Source: Phlegmacium glaucopus
Taxonomy: Eukaryota; Basidiomycota; Agaricomycetes; Agaricales; Cortinariaceae
Direction of reading: 5' to 3'
Assembly: GCA_015039465.1 (NCBI GenBank)
Contig: MU130710.1
Location: forward strand, 76,857-140,856
DNA: 64,000 nucleotides
Below the pieces are notes generated by a model that saw nothing but the letters and a program-made list of their open reading frames with translations, ran no database searches and was not told the DNA's origin. Of the stretch, positions 32,981 to 44,556 are shown piece by piece (the first letter of the stretch is position 1; each line of letters starts with the position of its first letter). The position numbers and the translations under genes were made by a program.

Positions 32981-34305
32981 TCATGTCCGTTTTCCCAGCC
33001 TCTCTTGCATTATCGCGAGTCCCGACCGCAATTGCACCTCCCAAAGTTCAGGTTTGACAGCCGTAGGGCTTTTTATTCGACGGACACGTTTTGGATCTGA
33101 TTCCTGTGATTTCTCAACGACGCCGTAAGTTGAATCAGGAGAAGGATTCAGCGCCGCTGCTTCAACTTGGTGTTCGTTTGTTGATGGTTCGATTGCTAGT
33201 TTTGGAGTGCCCTTATTTGTTCTGCTTGGATCTGTCTGCTGGCGTTTGGAACGAGGGAGAGGTTGCGTGAGCAAAGCCTCTTTGAGCCACTGCCGCTCGA
33301 GTGTGGCTGCACTCTTGTAGAGAGACTGAAGACCTTGGCGGAGGAGGATCACAAGTTTGGGATATGGCATATTATAAACTTCGGTTGTAGGGTAAAAAAT
33401 GTATGACCAGCCTATAGTTGTGTAGTATATTGAGCATTTCGAAGTTGGTTAAAATCAAGGTATTGATAGACTGTACCTTGCATGATCCATTTCCGACCCA
33501 TAAGGCTCGCCTCTTCATTGTCAAATTTCAAACGCGGTAACATATCCTCTTTTAACTGGCCAGTTCCTTTCTGTACTTCGTTCTGATCCACATAGGCGCC
33601 CCTCGCCACGATCAAGTTGAGAGCGGTCTTGATACGTGTCGTGATCCTCCGACGCATATACCTCTTCGACCCCATCCGTTCTTTACTCGTCGCAGTAAGG
33701 TAAGACATGGGAATGCGAAGAGCCAGTTTTTTCAGCGCCAAGTCCTTGAGTGCGCCCTGAGGGACTGAACGATGTCCAGGCAGTCTCTTGTTCCCGAGCT
33801 CGGATTTAGGGTATAGATCAGAGTCGTCAATCCTTTGGTTGTGTGCTCCACAGAGATGGCCACCACCAACTGTTGATACAACTCTTATGCCCGCTTTCTT
33901 CGCGTGTTGGATCCTTTCAGCCCAAGACATAAAGGGTCTAGAGAACGGATCTTCACCACTACACATCGATTCGGGTTTTTGAAGTAGGGCCATGGGTACA
34001 AGTCTGACTTTTATGCCGTCTGCCTGCCATGATGGGATTTGTTGAGGTTTCAGCTTAGTAGCAGGATGCGATGGGTCTAAGAGCGTAGCAACTTTTGAAG
34101 TTGACGACCCATTGCTTTGAGATTGAGCATGCCTCGCTAAATAGACGTAGGAGTTATCAAGCACAGACTGAGGTGATCCTGGGGTTTGATTTCTCCACTA
34201 ATTGTAATGAGTCCAAAGATTATGGGTAAAAGAACTTGTGCTTACCAGAATAGAGGTAAACCGAGGCACCTTTGTGAGTCTAGAAAGTTCACGACATTTA
34301 AGCAT
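32981..34305 (-). CDS. Conserved unknown protein, 403 aa
   Basis: Three exons on the minus strand: 34246-34305, 33477-34197, 32981-33411; phase kept, 403 aa. The intron 33412-33476 restores the block GWSYIFYPTTEVYNMPYPKL, lost if the frame is read straight through. The protein is strongly basic (ERMGSKRYMRRRITTRIK), has an N-terminal stretch that could be a mitochondrial presequence, and shows no membrane segment or catalytic motif I know. It starts only 87 bp downstream of the Lon stop on the same strand. It looks like a conserved agaric protein, but I cannot name the family. The start is the first in-frame ATG; an extra upstream exon is possible. Confidence 0.65.
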
Positions 34306-34392
34306 GAGAAGGACTTCAACAAGTTTCTGACATATACAATTACATAATGATAATGCCCCATACTAAGTACACTGAAGTTGAAAAAAGAACAA

Positions 34393-37300
34393 TTACAAAC
34401 GACTCTCCAAGAGAAGAGTGTCTCTTCTCCAACCAAGTACACCTTTCCCGAACGCAGCTTCAAGAGCCTCTCTGACAGTCCGAACAAAGACGAATTCCAT
34501 CTCATTCCGAATCTCAAGCGCAACGTCGTGCTCAACGTCTTTACGGTTTGCCCAAGGCAAGATAACCTTGGTCACTCGTGCACGGTGAGCACCGAGAACC
34601 TGAGAACAGTTTATATTGGAAAAGGTGGTTCATCAGATATCATAAAAGACCAACCTTCTCTTTGATCCCACCAACAGCAGTAACTCTGCCGCGCAAAGTG
34701 ATCTGAACGGTATCAGTCAGTCATATTGTTCAAATCGTAGATGAAGCTAATTATTACCTCGCCAGTCATCGCGATGTGGGTAGGCACACGAGCACCTGTG
34801 AGTAACGATACAAATGCACAAACCATTGCGACACCTGCGCTGGGTCCATCTTTCTTCTGAGCTCCAGCAGGAAGATGTAGATGAATGTCGATTGGTTCCG
34901 GAAGTTTCAAAGGATCCTCAGAACGAGAGTTGGTGATGCAAAGATCATAAGCATAGGTCTTGACACAGCTCAACGCCAATTCCCCACTCTCCTTAATCAC
35001 CTAGAAGATACAAGATTCCGGAAATCAGCATCTGAGCTTAAGAAACGAAAGAATGTAACACACCTCACCCAGACTGCCAGTCAACTTGAGTTTTCCAGTA
35101 CCAGGAATCGCGATAGTTTCCACAGGAAGGATTCCACCCTCACCCTGTCCCATAACAACAAGGCCGTAAACGACACCTCTCCTTTCCTCTCGCTCCCTCT
35201 CTTCGCCATCCCACCGTGCAATTCCAAGAATCTTTTCAAGTTGATGTTCCTCAACAACTTTCTCATAGGCCTTCTTGGACTTCGTCGCCACTTCACCTTC
35301 CTTGGTATCTACGGAAGCGCTTTCTGACTGTGAGTCAAGATGTTCTGCCCACTCAACAGCCTTGTATCGCACGACACCACCAATTGCTCTTTCGAGGCTA
35401 CGAACGCCTGCTTCGCGGGTGTATCGGGTAGCGATGTGTAATAGGGCAGGCTCGGTGATGGCCAAAAGAGATGAGTCAAGTCCATTCGCCTTGAGTTGCT
35501 TTGGAAGGAGGAAACGTTTGGCAATGTGCATTTTCTCATCGTAGGTGTAGCCTGAGTTAGTGAGCATTCTTCAGCCATATTGGTACAATTAGTGGGAGCA
35601 AGAACGCTTACCACTGAGTTGAATGATCTCGCAACGATCCAAAAGTGGTGCTGAGATCGTCTCCAGAGAGTTAGCAGTGCAGATAAATAAGACTTGGCTC
35701 AAATCGACAGGAACATTAATATAGTGGTCCTGAACGGGTAAGCTTTGTTAGTATATCTTCAAGTGAACGAACAGCAGAGTCAATTCAACCTACATTGAAA
35801 GTATGATTCTGCTCTGGATCCAGGACCTCCAACAAAGCAGCTCCAGGATCTCCATGGAAGTTGCTTTGACCGATCTTATCAATTTCATCTCTGTGAACAA
35901 ATGTCTGTCAACATGACTCCAAGCAAACACAGAAGACTTACAGTAACAAAACCGGGTCGCTTCGCCCTGCTTTCCTCAGAGCTTGAACAATAAGTCCTGG
36001 TCCACTAGCAACATACGTCCTTCGGTGACCTCGAATCTCAGCTTCGTCTCGGACGCCACCAAGAGAGATACGCTGGAATGGCCGATTGAGAGCTTTCGCG
36101 ACAGATTGACCGAGAGATGTCTTCCCCGTTCCCGGAGGACCAACAAAGCTAAGGCAGGAACGTTTGAGAGACGGTGGTCGATAAGCTAAAACCGATAACC
36201 TTACAGTAAAATGGGTCCCTTGACGCCTTTCTTGTTCGCTCTGAGGGGTTTTCGAGGCGCAATTTGTGGTGTTTGCAGTGATTGATCTTTATTGTGCACG
36301 ACCAGTTCTTTTCCCTGCTGCTCGTCGGATTTCGAGTCTTTTTTGTCCTCCAAAGTAGCCTTGACGTCTATTTCAGCAGCCTCAGCAACTCTGCTTTCAA
36401 CCACCACTTCCCTTTCCGCATTCAACTCTTTAAGCCTCACAACAGCCAAATATTCTATTAGGCGTTTCTTGATCTTCTCCAAACCGAAATGGTCCGAATC
36501 AAGCTGCACACGCGCAGCTTGCAGGAAGGATTTGTCCTTTAATTGTGGTTGAACCTGGAGTGCAGACGCTTCATTCGACGCCGACGGAATGGGGGCTGAA
36601 TTGGGCCAAGGAACGGAAGTAAGCCACTCAAGCTGAAATAAAAAAGCGATTTAGTTATTGGTAAAGAGAGAAAAAGTCAAAAACTGACATAAGATCGTAT
36701 GACCCCATTTTCCACACTTCCAGCAGGGATGCGTTTGAGCCGCCTCCATTCTCTGACACCCATCTTGCGTTCTTCCGAACCATGCGCCATCGCCTCAATC
36801 TTTCTTTTCAGATCAGCCATATCATCAGCCTCATGCTGTTCATCGTCATCTAGCTCGCTGGAATTGCCAGAACCTGCTTCGTTTTGATTTGAAGGGTTGC
36901 TAGTTGTTTGGTTGACGGACATAATGCCATTAGACCTCTGTAATGCGTGTAACTCTCGTTGAATAGCGGCAAGTTGTTGACGGAGGAAGAATTCTTTCTG
37001 CTGCTTAGATAGACTCTCATCGACGGCTGTGGCAATCTTCTTAGATACTTCGGATATGGACGCTTGTTTGATGAATATTTCAGTTGCAAGACGTAGTCGT
37101 GCTTCAGCATCTGGAGTACCGAGGATAGCTGGAACGAATTCGTAAGTGAATCTGGTCTTTAAACATTGACGTGGAATGGAAGAAATGGACAGGGAAGGGC
37201 TTGGGGGATTTATTTTTCTGAACTGGGGAACTATATTTGATAAGACTTCACCCAAGGTGGCATCCATCGTCCACGGATGCAAAACCGGAGAAACAGATAC

Positions 37301-37957
37301 TTCTTTCTCGGTAGCCAGGCGTCGAGGTAGATAAGCATAATCAACAGCATTTGAAAACTCACCAAGTTTATCATTATATTCGCCGTTAACGGTCCCGATG
37401 AGAACGTCCGCCATCCATGGGGTTCTGGCATCAGTGATGTCGTCGAGCATACTTGCAATCTTGTGGTATCCCTCCTTCCTAGACTGCTGCAGAGAATCCT
37501 TTGCGAGTCGGTCTAACAGCCTGAGTGCACTTTGTTTGAATTTCTCTACTCCCTCATGAGAAGGTAGTTTCTCAGGTGGAGGGTACTCCACGTCGTGGAC
37601 GGGCATACGAAGGAGATCGTCTGAGGTAAATTTATCCTTCGACATTTGGATCAGTCTCACACGAGTAAGTCCTTGCAAAGTTACGATGTAGGGCTGCCGA
37701 GGGTTTCGAGCAGGGGGTTTAACAAGGCGAAGCACACGAGCTGCTGTACCCCACTCCGAAAGCGGGGGATCTCCGACATTTGAAGTATATGGAACAGTCA
37801 GTGGTACGGCTGCCACGATAGGGAGGGCGTCAGATTCTTCGATGATCGATAGTAAAGTCTCCCCTATTTCTTTGGACACTGGCAATGTCGACCGTGAAGC
37901 TGGTAGCAGGATGAGGGGATGGGGTAAAGCTAGAACAGAGAGCTTAGAGGTCGCCAT
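34393..37957 (-). CDS. LONP2: Peroxisomal-type Lon protease
   Basis: Nine exons on the minus strand: 36689-37957, 36205-36632, 35942-36148, 35794-35890, 35612-35729, 35064-35551, 34758-35000, 34655-34702, 34393-34599; 1034 aa. It is an ATP-dependent serine protease. An N-terminal Lon substrate domain begins near residue 1 ([15 protein letters not shown]) with no mitochondrial presequence. The AAA+ module has Walker A GPPGTGKT (569-576) and Walker B LLLDEID. The protease domain has catalytic Ser923 in [11 protein letters not shown] and Lys964 in GGIKEK. The last residues are SRL, a peroxisomal PTS1 signal. Together these place it in the peroxisome-matrix Lon class. The first intron starts GTCAGT. 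An acidic, low-complexity insert lies between the substrate domain and the AAA+ module. Confidence 0.92.
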
Positions 37958-38159
37958 TGCTGGAATATAGCGTCAAATCTGGCCTCGGCCAGTTTTGATG
38001 TAAACGGGGAAAAATTGGTGCCGTGAATTTGATTGTACAAAGATCTGGTGCCATCGCTAGAGATTTGTAAGGACAGTGTCACGTGCACATTGTGACAAGA
38101 TTCCAAAGGTAGGGATTACATTCTCATCATAGCGCAGCGTAGATTAGAATAAGGACTTT

Positions 38160-38278
38160 GACCTCTGCAGCTAGGACGATGCAATCAGCGGATTCTTTTT
38201 CTTTTTAGGCGAATGCGAGGTCACTAGTGTGACCTCCAAATAAATTGGCTGAAGCGGCCGAAGCAGGAGCTGTGCCTA
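38160..38278 (-). repeat. Split direct repeat B2
   Basis: 119 bp identical to 38824-38942. It contains the hairpin GAGGTCAC-TAGT-GTGACCTC. It marks the right end of the element on its coding strand. Confidence 0.85.
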
Positions 38279-38416
38279 ACTAGGAATACATGGATGTTAC
38301 ATGAGAGAAAGATGGCAGTAGGAAATTACAGAAGATATGACGGAAAAATAAAATAAAATAGTAAGATAGAAATAGAAAAATAGAGATGAGAAAAAGATAA
38401 GGGAGAGGAGGGTGGG

Positions 38417-38825
38417 CGAAGGAAAAGATGGATTAGGTAGGCGAGAGAATCAAACAGCTAATAGATAAAATGACGAGGCTACTCTGCAATACTGAGGTCA
38501 GAAAGAGTGCTGAGAGTGCGAGCGACGATATGCTCACCTGCGCTGTGACCGTAGAGAGGTGAGACAGCAGCGCCCGGTTCACTGGCTCTCGACCTTCATG
38601 TCTCAGCACAGCCTCAGCCAAACAATGGCACCGCGCCAAGACGGCCTCAAGTCAGTCGATAATGTGCGAGAGGCAGCGAGGGGACAATCCACGAGAATCA
38701 CCCCTGAGCGATGGCTGCCAGAATGTAGCTGACATGCAAGGTGCTGCCAGTTCGAAAAGGGCGCACGTGATGGCGCAGAGGCCTCCGAAAAGCCTCCTTA
38801 CCCTCGGAACCCGCCTTTACGTCGA
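38417..38825 (-). repeat. Split direct repeat A2
   Basis: 409 bp matching A1 at 43237-43645 with one difference seen. It directly abuts B1 at a shared GA (GTCGA/CCTCTG), the junction expected from a circular intermediate. Confidence 0.85.
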
Positions 38826-38942
38826 CCTCTGCAGCTAGGACGATGCAATCAGCGGATTCTTTTTCTTTTTAGGCGAATGCGAGGTCACTAGTGTGACCTC
38901 CAAATAAATTGGCTGAAGCGGCCGAAGCAGGAGCTGTGCCTA
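38824..38942 (-). repeat. Split direct repeat B1
   Basis: 119 bp copy of B2, lying between the recombinase gene and A2. It overlaps A2 by the two junction bases. Confidence 0.85.
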
Positions 38943-39015
38943 TAAGGAAAGGCTGCAAAGGAGAGAGGAGGGGATGGGGGCGGTGAGAAAGATGATGCGA
39001 GAAGCTGAGGCCAGA

Positions 39016-40008
39016 TTAATGATGTCGAGTGGTAGCCAGTTGGATAGCGGCACGGACAGAAGGGTTGTCACGAATGTAAATCTTCCAAGCTTGTGTAGAC
39101 CATCGACCGAGTGCCATAATTATGGATTCCGAGAGGCCGAGGCTGGCATAGAAGGTTGCCCCACCTGCTCTGGCGGAGTGTCCGCCAAAGGATCTATCAA
39201 CAAAGGTGAAAAGTTTGGAGTCAAACCAGGCTCGGGTTGGATGGGAGCCGTCTTCACAAAGGAAGAGGGCTGAGCGCGTGCCGTGGATGATATCTCGAGC
39301 ATGAACAAATTGTTTCAGAAGAGAGACAGGGCTCGCAATTTCTTGAGTAGAGAAGAGAATGTCGGTCCCACGAAAGAAGGGATCGGTTTTGTGATATGGA
39401 AGGTGATAACCAGCATAACCTGGCGAGAATTTGAGAGAGGATCGCTTAATAATTTTGCGCCAGTCGATGTCTCTCTTGGTTTTAAGGATGAGTTCACCGG
39501 AGCGGTGGCATGCGTAGAAACAGCAAGACATAATTGTGGCGAATAGGAGATCGTCATACTTCCCAGAGAAATTGGCAGCATCAACGAAGGAGGAAAGATG
39601 GTTGATGCGAATGGGTTGTTTACGATGAACTGGGTCTGCACGTACCTTCTTCGAACCTCGAATGGTGGCTTGAACAAGAGGGTTGTTTCTGTTAATATCA
39701 AAATCGGGATAAAGACTGAGGAGGAAATGGCGAGCGCCAGTGAGATACTTCGGACCCGAAGCGATTTTGAGAGAAGTGAAGGCGATGTAACGCGAAAGGG
39801 TTTGAGGAGTAGGATCAGGGGAAATATGATGAATTTGGCAAAAATGAAGATAATCACGAGCACCAGTGGAATATCCACTGATAGTGGATTTTTCGAGAGA
39901 GTGCGTTTGCAGGTGCAGAACTCGAGCGTCAAGGTCTTCGAGCTCCAGCGATGGACGAGCTGACCGAGAGGTCGGCTCGCCCAGAGCAGCTAAAAGCACT
40001 CCCTCCAT
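39016..40008 (-). CDS. Tyrosine recombinase of the Ngaro-like element
   Basis: 330 aa. The N-terminal SAM-like part (STISGYSTGARDYLHFCQ) binds DNA. The catalytic domain has Arg in CHRSGEL, His-x-x-Arg in GGHSARAGGA, Trp in LGRWSTQAWK and the nucleophile Tyr in IYIRDNP. It integrates the circular DNA copy. The start codon lies 19 bases inside the end of the RT-RNase H frame, so the two genes overlap. All key residues are present. Confidence 0.88.
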   Translation of the reverse strand: MEGVLLAALGEPTSRSARPSLELEDLDARVLHLQTHSLEKSTISGYSTGARDYLHFCQIHHISPDPTPQTLSRYIAFTSLKIASGPKYLTGARHFLLSLYPDFDINRNNPLVQATIRGSKKVRADPVHRKQPIRINHLSSFVDAANFSGKYDDLLFATIMSCCFYACHRSGELILKTKRDIDWRKIIKRSSLKFSPGYAGYHLPYHKTDPFFRGTDILFSTQEIASPVSLLKQFVHARDIIHGTRSALFLCEDGSHPTRAWFDSKLFTFVDRSFGGHSARAGGATFYASLGLSESIIMALGRWSTQAWKIYIRDNPSVRAAIQLATTRHH

Positions 40009-41862
40009 CGCGCCGGCAGGAGCTCTCGTGGAGGAGAGAATAGGCAGACGCTTTCGGAAGGAAATTGACGATAAAATTCGTCAACCATGAGTCTTGATAA
40101 GAGATCGGCTCGTATGTTCTCTTTGCCAGCAATGTGGCGTATGCGAAGATCTATTCCTGTCTCAAGGAGGATGCCGGCAAGAGCTAGGAGGACTGAATTG
40201 TGAAGGGATTCAGCTGCTCGGAGAGAGCTATAGGCCGCCACTGAATCAAAACTATCGGTCCATAAAAGGACCTTTCGTGGGGGAGAAGGGAAGATTGCAA
40301 TATGGTGTATGGCAGAGAGGATGGCGACAAGTTCAAGGAAGAAAATGTCTATTTTCACTTTAGCGTTCATCGGCGCCATAGCATACATAAAACCGTGACC
40401 ATCATATACAAATGATAGCCCGAGACGAAGGCTGGCATCCGTCCACATCTCAAAATCGGCTTCACTATCGTTCCAACGCGTGGCATCAACGAAATGGACA
40501 CCAATCGCCTTTGGAATGATTCCAACCAGCCACTCGAAATTTCGTACAACATCCGCATTGAGAGAGATGCCCGCGCTCATGATATTCTTGCCTGCAATTT
40601 TACGGTAGAATTCGGAGAGGGCTGGACGACCAAGGGGAAGGACATTGAAGACCCAATTTAGATATCCACCTACTCGGAGCCAGTCTCGTAGGGATGGCCT
40701 GCGACCCGGTGTGGCAAGGAAGGCACGAACTGCCTTGATAATGTCAGCTATTGCTTCATCGGCAAGGGTTAGAGTCCCATTGTTGATGTCAACATAAAAA
40801 CCGATGATCTTTAACTCCGTACCAAACTCTTGTTTCTTATCCCTCCATGGACATCCGATTTCGTCCCATAGCATAAGGAGCCGAGCTTGAGGGCGAGGTC
40901 GTGAGACTCCCTTGTAAAGGACCAAATCCGAAGCCCGAGCCCATGAGAAGAAGTCGTCCATGAAGTCATGGAGGTCTTTAATGTCAAGCTTTTTGATCCC
41001 GATCCAGCACATGAGACCCGAGACTGAACACCAACAGCGGGGAGAAGCTCGGTTCCCGAAGACTAGGCGGTGAACAAGGCGCCAGACACCCTCAACGTCG
41101 ATGACTTGCCTAAGTTGGTAGATTGGATGGGCTGGAAGGTTCAGAAAGGCGGATGATACATCGGATTTCCATGTAACAAGAGGTTCTCTGGGAAATGCTC
41201 GTTTGGCATTGTAGATTACTTGACCGAATGTTCGCATATCGTCATACCGAACCTTGGCTTCGGATCGTGGGATACAGTCATTGAGACCCGAAGCAGTATG
41301 GTCAGTAACAACTCGAGCTTTACCCTTCTGCCAGATGACGAAAATTGGAGAGATTTTCATTCCCGGAAGAAGAGTGTTGGATTTTAGAGGTTCAGACCAT
41401 CGACGAGCCTCGATCTCGTCGTCACGGAAGGAACGAATAGCTTCCATGTCGGCCTGCTCAGATGCATAGTTTTGGATAGTGTCATCATGGTCGTCTTCCC
41501 AGTTACCTTCATCAAAAGGCCAGAAACCATAGCGTAAGCTGTTCATGACAGATTTGACAAAGGGCTGATTGGGATGATCATGGAGCATTGCTTCGAAACG
41601 ATCAACATTAAAAGGGGTTTCAACGCGTATATAATCACGCAGAGTATGCAACGTGGATTGAATGTCGGGATCATTAAGGAGGTGAAGAGGAGGAGAAGCA
41701 AGAGGATGAGCCGTCTCAGTGGCTAAGGCTGAAGGGGAAAGAAGCGGGGACGACAAGGATTTATCCCAGATGAATCCTCTCTTGTAACGCGGAACTTCCG
41801 ATATGAACTCATCAGCTTTCCGCTTCAGCTGACGAGTACCGGTGGATCGAGCTTCCTGGGCT
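39990..41862 (-). CDS. Reverse transcriptase-RNase H of the Ngaro-like element
   Basis: The frame is open far upstream (to 43184), but that part overlaps gag in another frame, so the real product likely starts near the gag stop. The polymerase part has ISPIFVIWQKGKARVVTDH, the SDVSSAFLNLP motif and a catalytic FMDD box (DFMDDFFSW). RNase H follows with FEMWTDAS, FFLELVAI, LLWTDSFDSVAAY and IRHIAGKENIRADLLSR. The frame is +1 relative to gag, which suggests frameshifting or reinitiation. No stop interrupts it. It copies the element RNA into DNA. Confidence 0.88.
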
Positions 41863-43197
41863 TTACGCCCGGCCGCCTCGAGTCGATGCTGCTCTCTGGT
41901 GCTGACGTCGTCGGTTGAGGGCTGCTTGACACTCGCCTTTGTCTTTGGCTCGATGAGATCCACCACATTCACTGCACTCGTTGTGCCGACGGCCAAAATG
42001 GCACGAATCGCCCTCGCAACTGCCAAGATTCCAGTTTTGGCATACTGTGTCAGAACGCTTACGCGGCCCTTCATAAGTAACAATAGCTCGTTTCTTGCTT
42101 GGGGAGGAAGATGGTACCGACCCGACATGAGACGAGCTAAGAAGTTGGGAGAGTAAAGGGAATGGAAGGGTGTCCTTGCAACTATCAAGACGGTAAGGCT
42201 GGCGAGCGTAACGCTCACGAGAGTCGCGATCATATTTAATAGCAGGGAAAGGCGACGAGGTAGCTCGGAACATATTAACGATAAGATCCCGATAGGAAGA
42301 GAGCTCAGCCTTTCGGTGAGGGTAGAAAAGCAGCACGGCATCGACCCAAGCGTCATATAAACGCATCCATTCTGCTTCGGTAACGATAGAACGCTTCGAA
42401 GAGATGGAATTCCTCTCAAGTAATGTAAATTTCTCATTGAGGTCCTTAGCCTCGTCGTTGGGATTGTAGCCTGGATCAAGAGTGACATAGAACTTCTCAA
42501 AATCGACATACTTGTCGAGAATGATGAGTTTCCAAATCGAATTTGCGATGGGCTCACGAATCCTTTGTCCCTGTGCCTTAATGATGAGGTTCTCAAAAGG
42601 CTTTTGGTTAGTGTATGCGATCTTGCATTTCTGCGTCTCGTTAAGATGAGGATTCTCGAATACGGAGTCATCGTCATCGGCAAGGTGGGGTGCCACCGCG
42701 AGAACTGATTTCGAGAGGGAAGATGGAGGTGAGACCTCCTGGCTGAAGAGCTCGAACATTCTATCGAGAGCGTTCGGTGATAAATCGGACGGTACAGCCT
42801 GAGACACTGAATCAGATTCAAGCTTGGCTCGAAGTGAAGCCCAAGCAGCCTCTTCAACAGCCCTATCCCGGTCCTCTTGGTTCTGCGGAATGCCTTCGGC
42901 TTCAGGGGATAGATCGCGGGGTGGAGAATTCCGTTTCCTGGCTTTGGATCGTCGAATTTCAACTCGTTGTTTGAATTCATCAATATAATCGATAGCTTCA
43001 ATGGCCTTGAGCCCGAGATCTTTGAGGGAGTCAGCGAGGACCGCCGCTGAAAGATCTCTCTCGACAGCATCTTCCACCAATCTCTCGCACGCAGTCGTTC
43101 TGGCATCAATTGATGGGTCGGATGTGAGAGGAGTCGCGTCCGACCTAGCAGTTTCAGATCCAGAGGCACCTTGGGATTGAGCATTATGGATACTCAT
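41863..43197 (-). CDS. Gag-like protein of the Ngaro-like element
   Basis: 444 aa. Mostly helical and charged. Near the C terminus is a Cys/His cluster (CQNWNLGSCEGDSCHFGRRH, then CSECGGSHRAKDKGEC), a CCCH-like finger plus knuckle, and an Arg-rich end (NRRRQHQRAASTRGGRA). The position upstream of RT and the nucleic-acid-binding tail make it the Gag equivalent. It starts 40 bp inside the element from repeat A1. The stop is followed at once by the RT reading region in the +1 frame. Confidence 0.82.
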   Translation of the reverse strand: MSIHNAQSQGASGSETARSDATPLTSDPSIDARTTACERLVEDAVERDLSAAVLADSLKDLGLKAIEAIDYIDEFKQRVEIRRSKARKRNSPPRDLSPEAEGIPQNQEDRDRAVEEAAWASLRAKLESDSVSQAVPSDLSPNALDRMFELFSQEVSPPSSLSKSVLAVAPHLADDDDSVFENPHLNETQKCKIAYTNQKPFENLIIKAQGQRIREPIANSIWKLIILDKYVDFEKFYVTLDPGYNPNDEAKDLNEKFTLLERNSISSKRSIVTEAEWMRLYDAWVDAVLLFYPHRKAELSSYRDLIVNMFRATSSPFPAIKYDRDSRERYARQPYRLDSCKDTLPFPLLSQLLSSSHVGSVPSSSPSKKRAIVTYEGPRKRSDTVCQNWNLGSCEGDSCHFGRRHNECSECGGSHRAKDKGECQAALNRRRQHQRAASTRGGRA

Positions 43198-43236
43198 GAG
43201 GAAAGATATAGACGATGGCGAGGTACGAGCCAGATA

Positions 43237-43645
43237 CGAAGGAAAAGATGGATTAGGTAGGCGAGAGAATCAAACAGCTAATAGATAAAATGACGAGGCT
43301 ACTCTGCAATACTGAGGTCAGAAAGAGTGCTGAGAGTGCGAGCGACGATATGCTCACCTGCGCTGTGACCGTAGAGAGGTGAGACAGCAGCGCCCGGTTC
43401 ACTGGCTCTCGACCTTCATGTCTCAGCACAGCCTCAGCCAAACAATGGCACCGCGCCGAGACGGCCTCAAGTCAGTCGATAATGTGCGAGAGGCAGCGAG
43501 GGGACAATCCACGAGAATCACCCCTGAGCGATGGCTGCCAGAATGTAGCTGACATGCAAGGTGCTGCCAGTTCGAAAAGGGCGCACGTGATGGCGCAGAG
43601 GCCTCCGAAAAGCCTCCTTACCCTCGGAACCCGCCTTTACGTCGA
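43237..43645 (-). repeat. Split direct repeat A1
   Basis: Left end of the element on its coding strand; copy of A2. It ends TTTACGTCGA and is followed by host sequence ACAAGCGGAAAGC. Confidence 0.85.
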
Positions 43646-44556
43646 ACAAGCGGAAAGCACGTGACAAACCACCTACCATCATTGTTGACCCAGACAACAA
43701 TGACAGGTCTTTGTCCTTCTCTCCGTCGCATCGCGATTCGGGCAAGACGCGCCATCGCTTTTTCGGGTGCATCTACGCACCCTTCTCTTCGTTTTTACCC
43801 ACCCTCCACACCCTTTTCACCTGCACAAATATTGGAATATTTGCTACTCCATGCTACAAAATATCCATTTCGGCATATGCTTTCCTATTCTGACCTTCAC
43901 AGGGTAAAGAAGATAAGTACCTAATTTAATAGTTACCGATGATTATTACTGCATGGAGTGGTTCAACCCGCCCACCCATCGCAGTGTTTGTTTGGACACC
44001 CTGGTTAGGTCAGGATCCGAGAGCATGTGTCGGGGAAGTGCTTCGCACTTTCACCCACCATGCTCCTCTCTGCTACAAGTATGCTTCGCATCCTCATAAA
44101 TCCTGCCACAGGATTCACCTCCACTTAACACGGAAGCTGAGAGCGCTGTCAAAGTGCCTTTTCGAAGGCCTCTGCCTCTTGCTTTCCACAGGGATGTCAC
44201 CTCTGTGCTCCTGTTTCATTCATGATGACATCTTTTGATGTATTATTATTATGTTTTGTAAGTGGTTTCAGCATGTTCCAGAGATCTGATGTTGCCTGCA
44301 AGGACTTTCCGACTTTGGCCAGCTTAAAAAATTACTGGAACTAGAACCCCAAGCAATCAGAATGAGGCACCTGTAGGGATTGTCAGGGGTAACCCCTGGG
44401 GTATCTCAATGCTGACCCTTACCCATACCCCAGTGACCCATACCCCACTGTACCAGCATTGCTCTCAGGCCATGATGGATGTACCAGACAAGCATTCATC
44501 TGTGTATTGCCTCTAGTATAGGAGGAGACATTGTAATTTACAGCCTGGGCCCTGAA
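43646..44556. other. Intergenic, no gene recognised
   Basis: About 900 bases between the retrotransposon and the lipase stop. It contains several copies of CCCATACCCCA around 44420-44450. Short frames lack support. Confidence 0.4.

Larger units (their letters stand above)
38162..43645 (-). mobile_element. Ngaro-like YR retrotransposon with split direct repeats
   Basis: Minus-strand element of about 5.5 kb with three overlapping frames: gag (41863-43197), RT-RNase H (to 39990) and tyrosine recombinase (39016-40008). Its ends are split direct repeats in the order A1 (43237-43645), genes, B1 (38824-38942), A2 (38417-38825), spacer, B2 (38160-38278). The A copies (409 bp) differ at one base that I saw (38638 A, 43458 G). 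The B copies (119 bp) look identical. A-genes-B-A-B is the signature of PAT/Ngaro-type YR retrotransposons, which integrate through a circular intermediate. All frames are open, so the insertion is probably recent and possibly active. Confidence 0.88.

Noticed and set aside
41863..43184. N-terminal 440 codons of the 1064-codon RT frame as a true protein part
   Set aside because: They overlap gag in another phase and give an Arg/Ser/Leu-rich composition typical of a shadow frame. Only the part after the gag stop shows RT homology.
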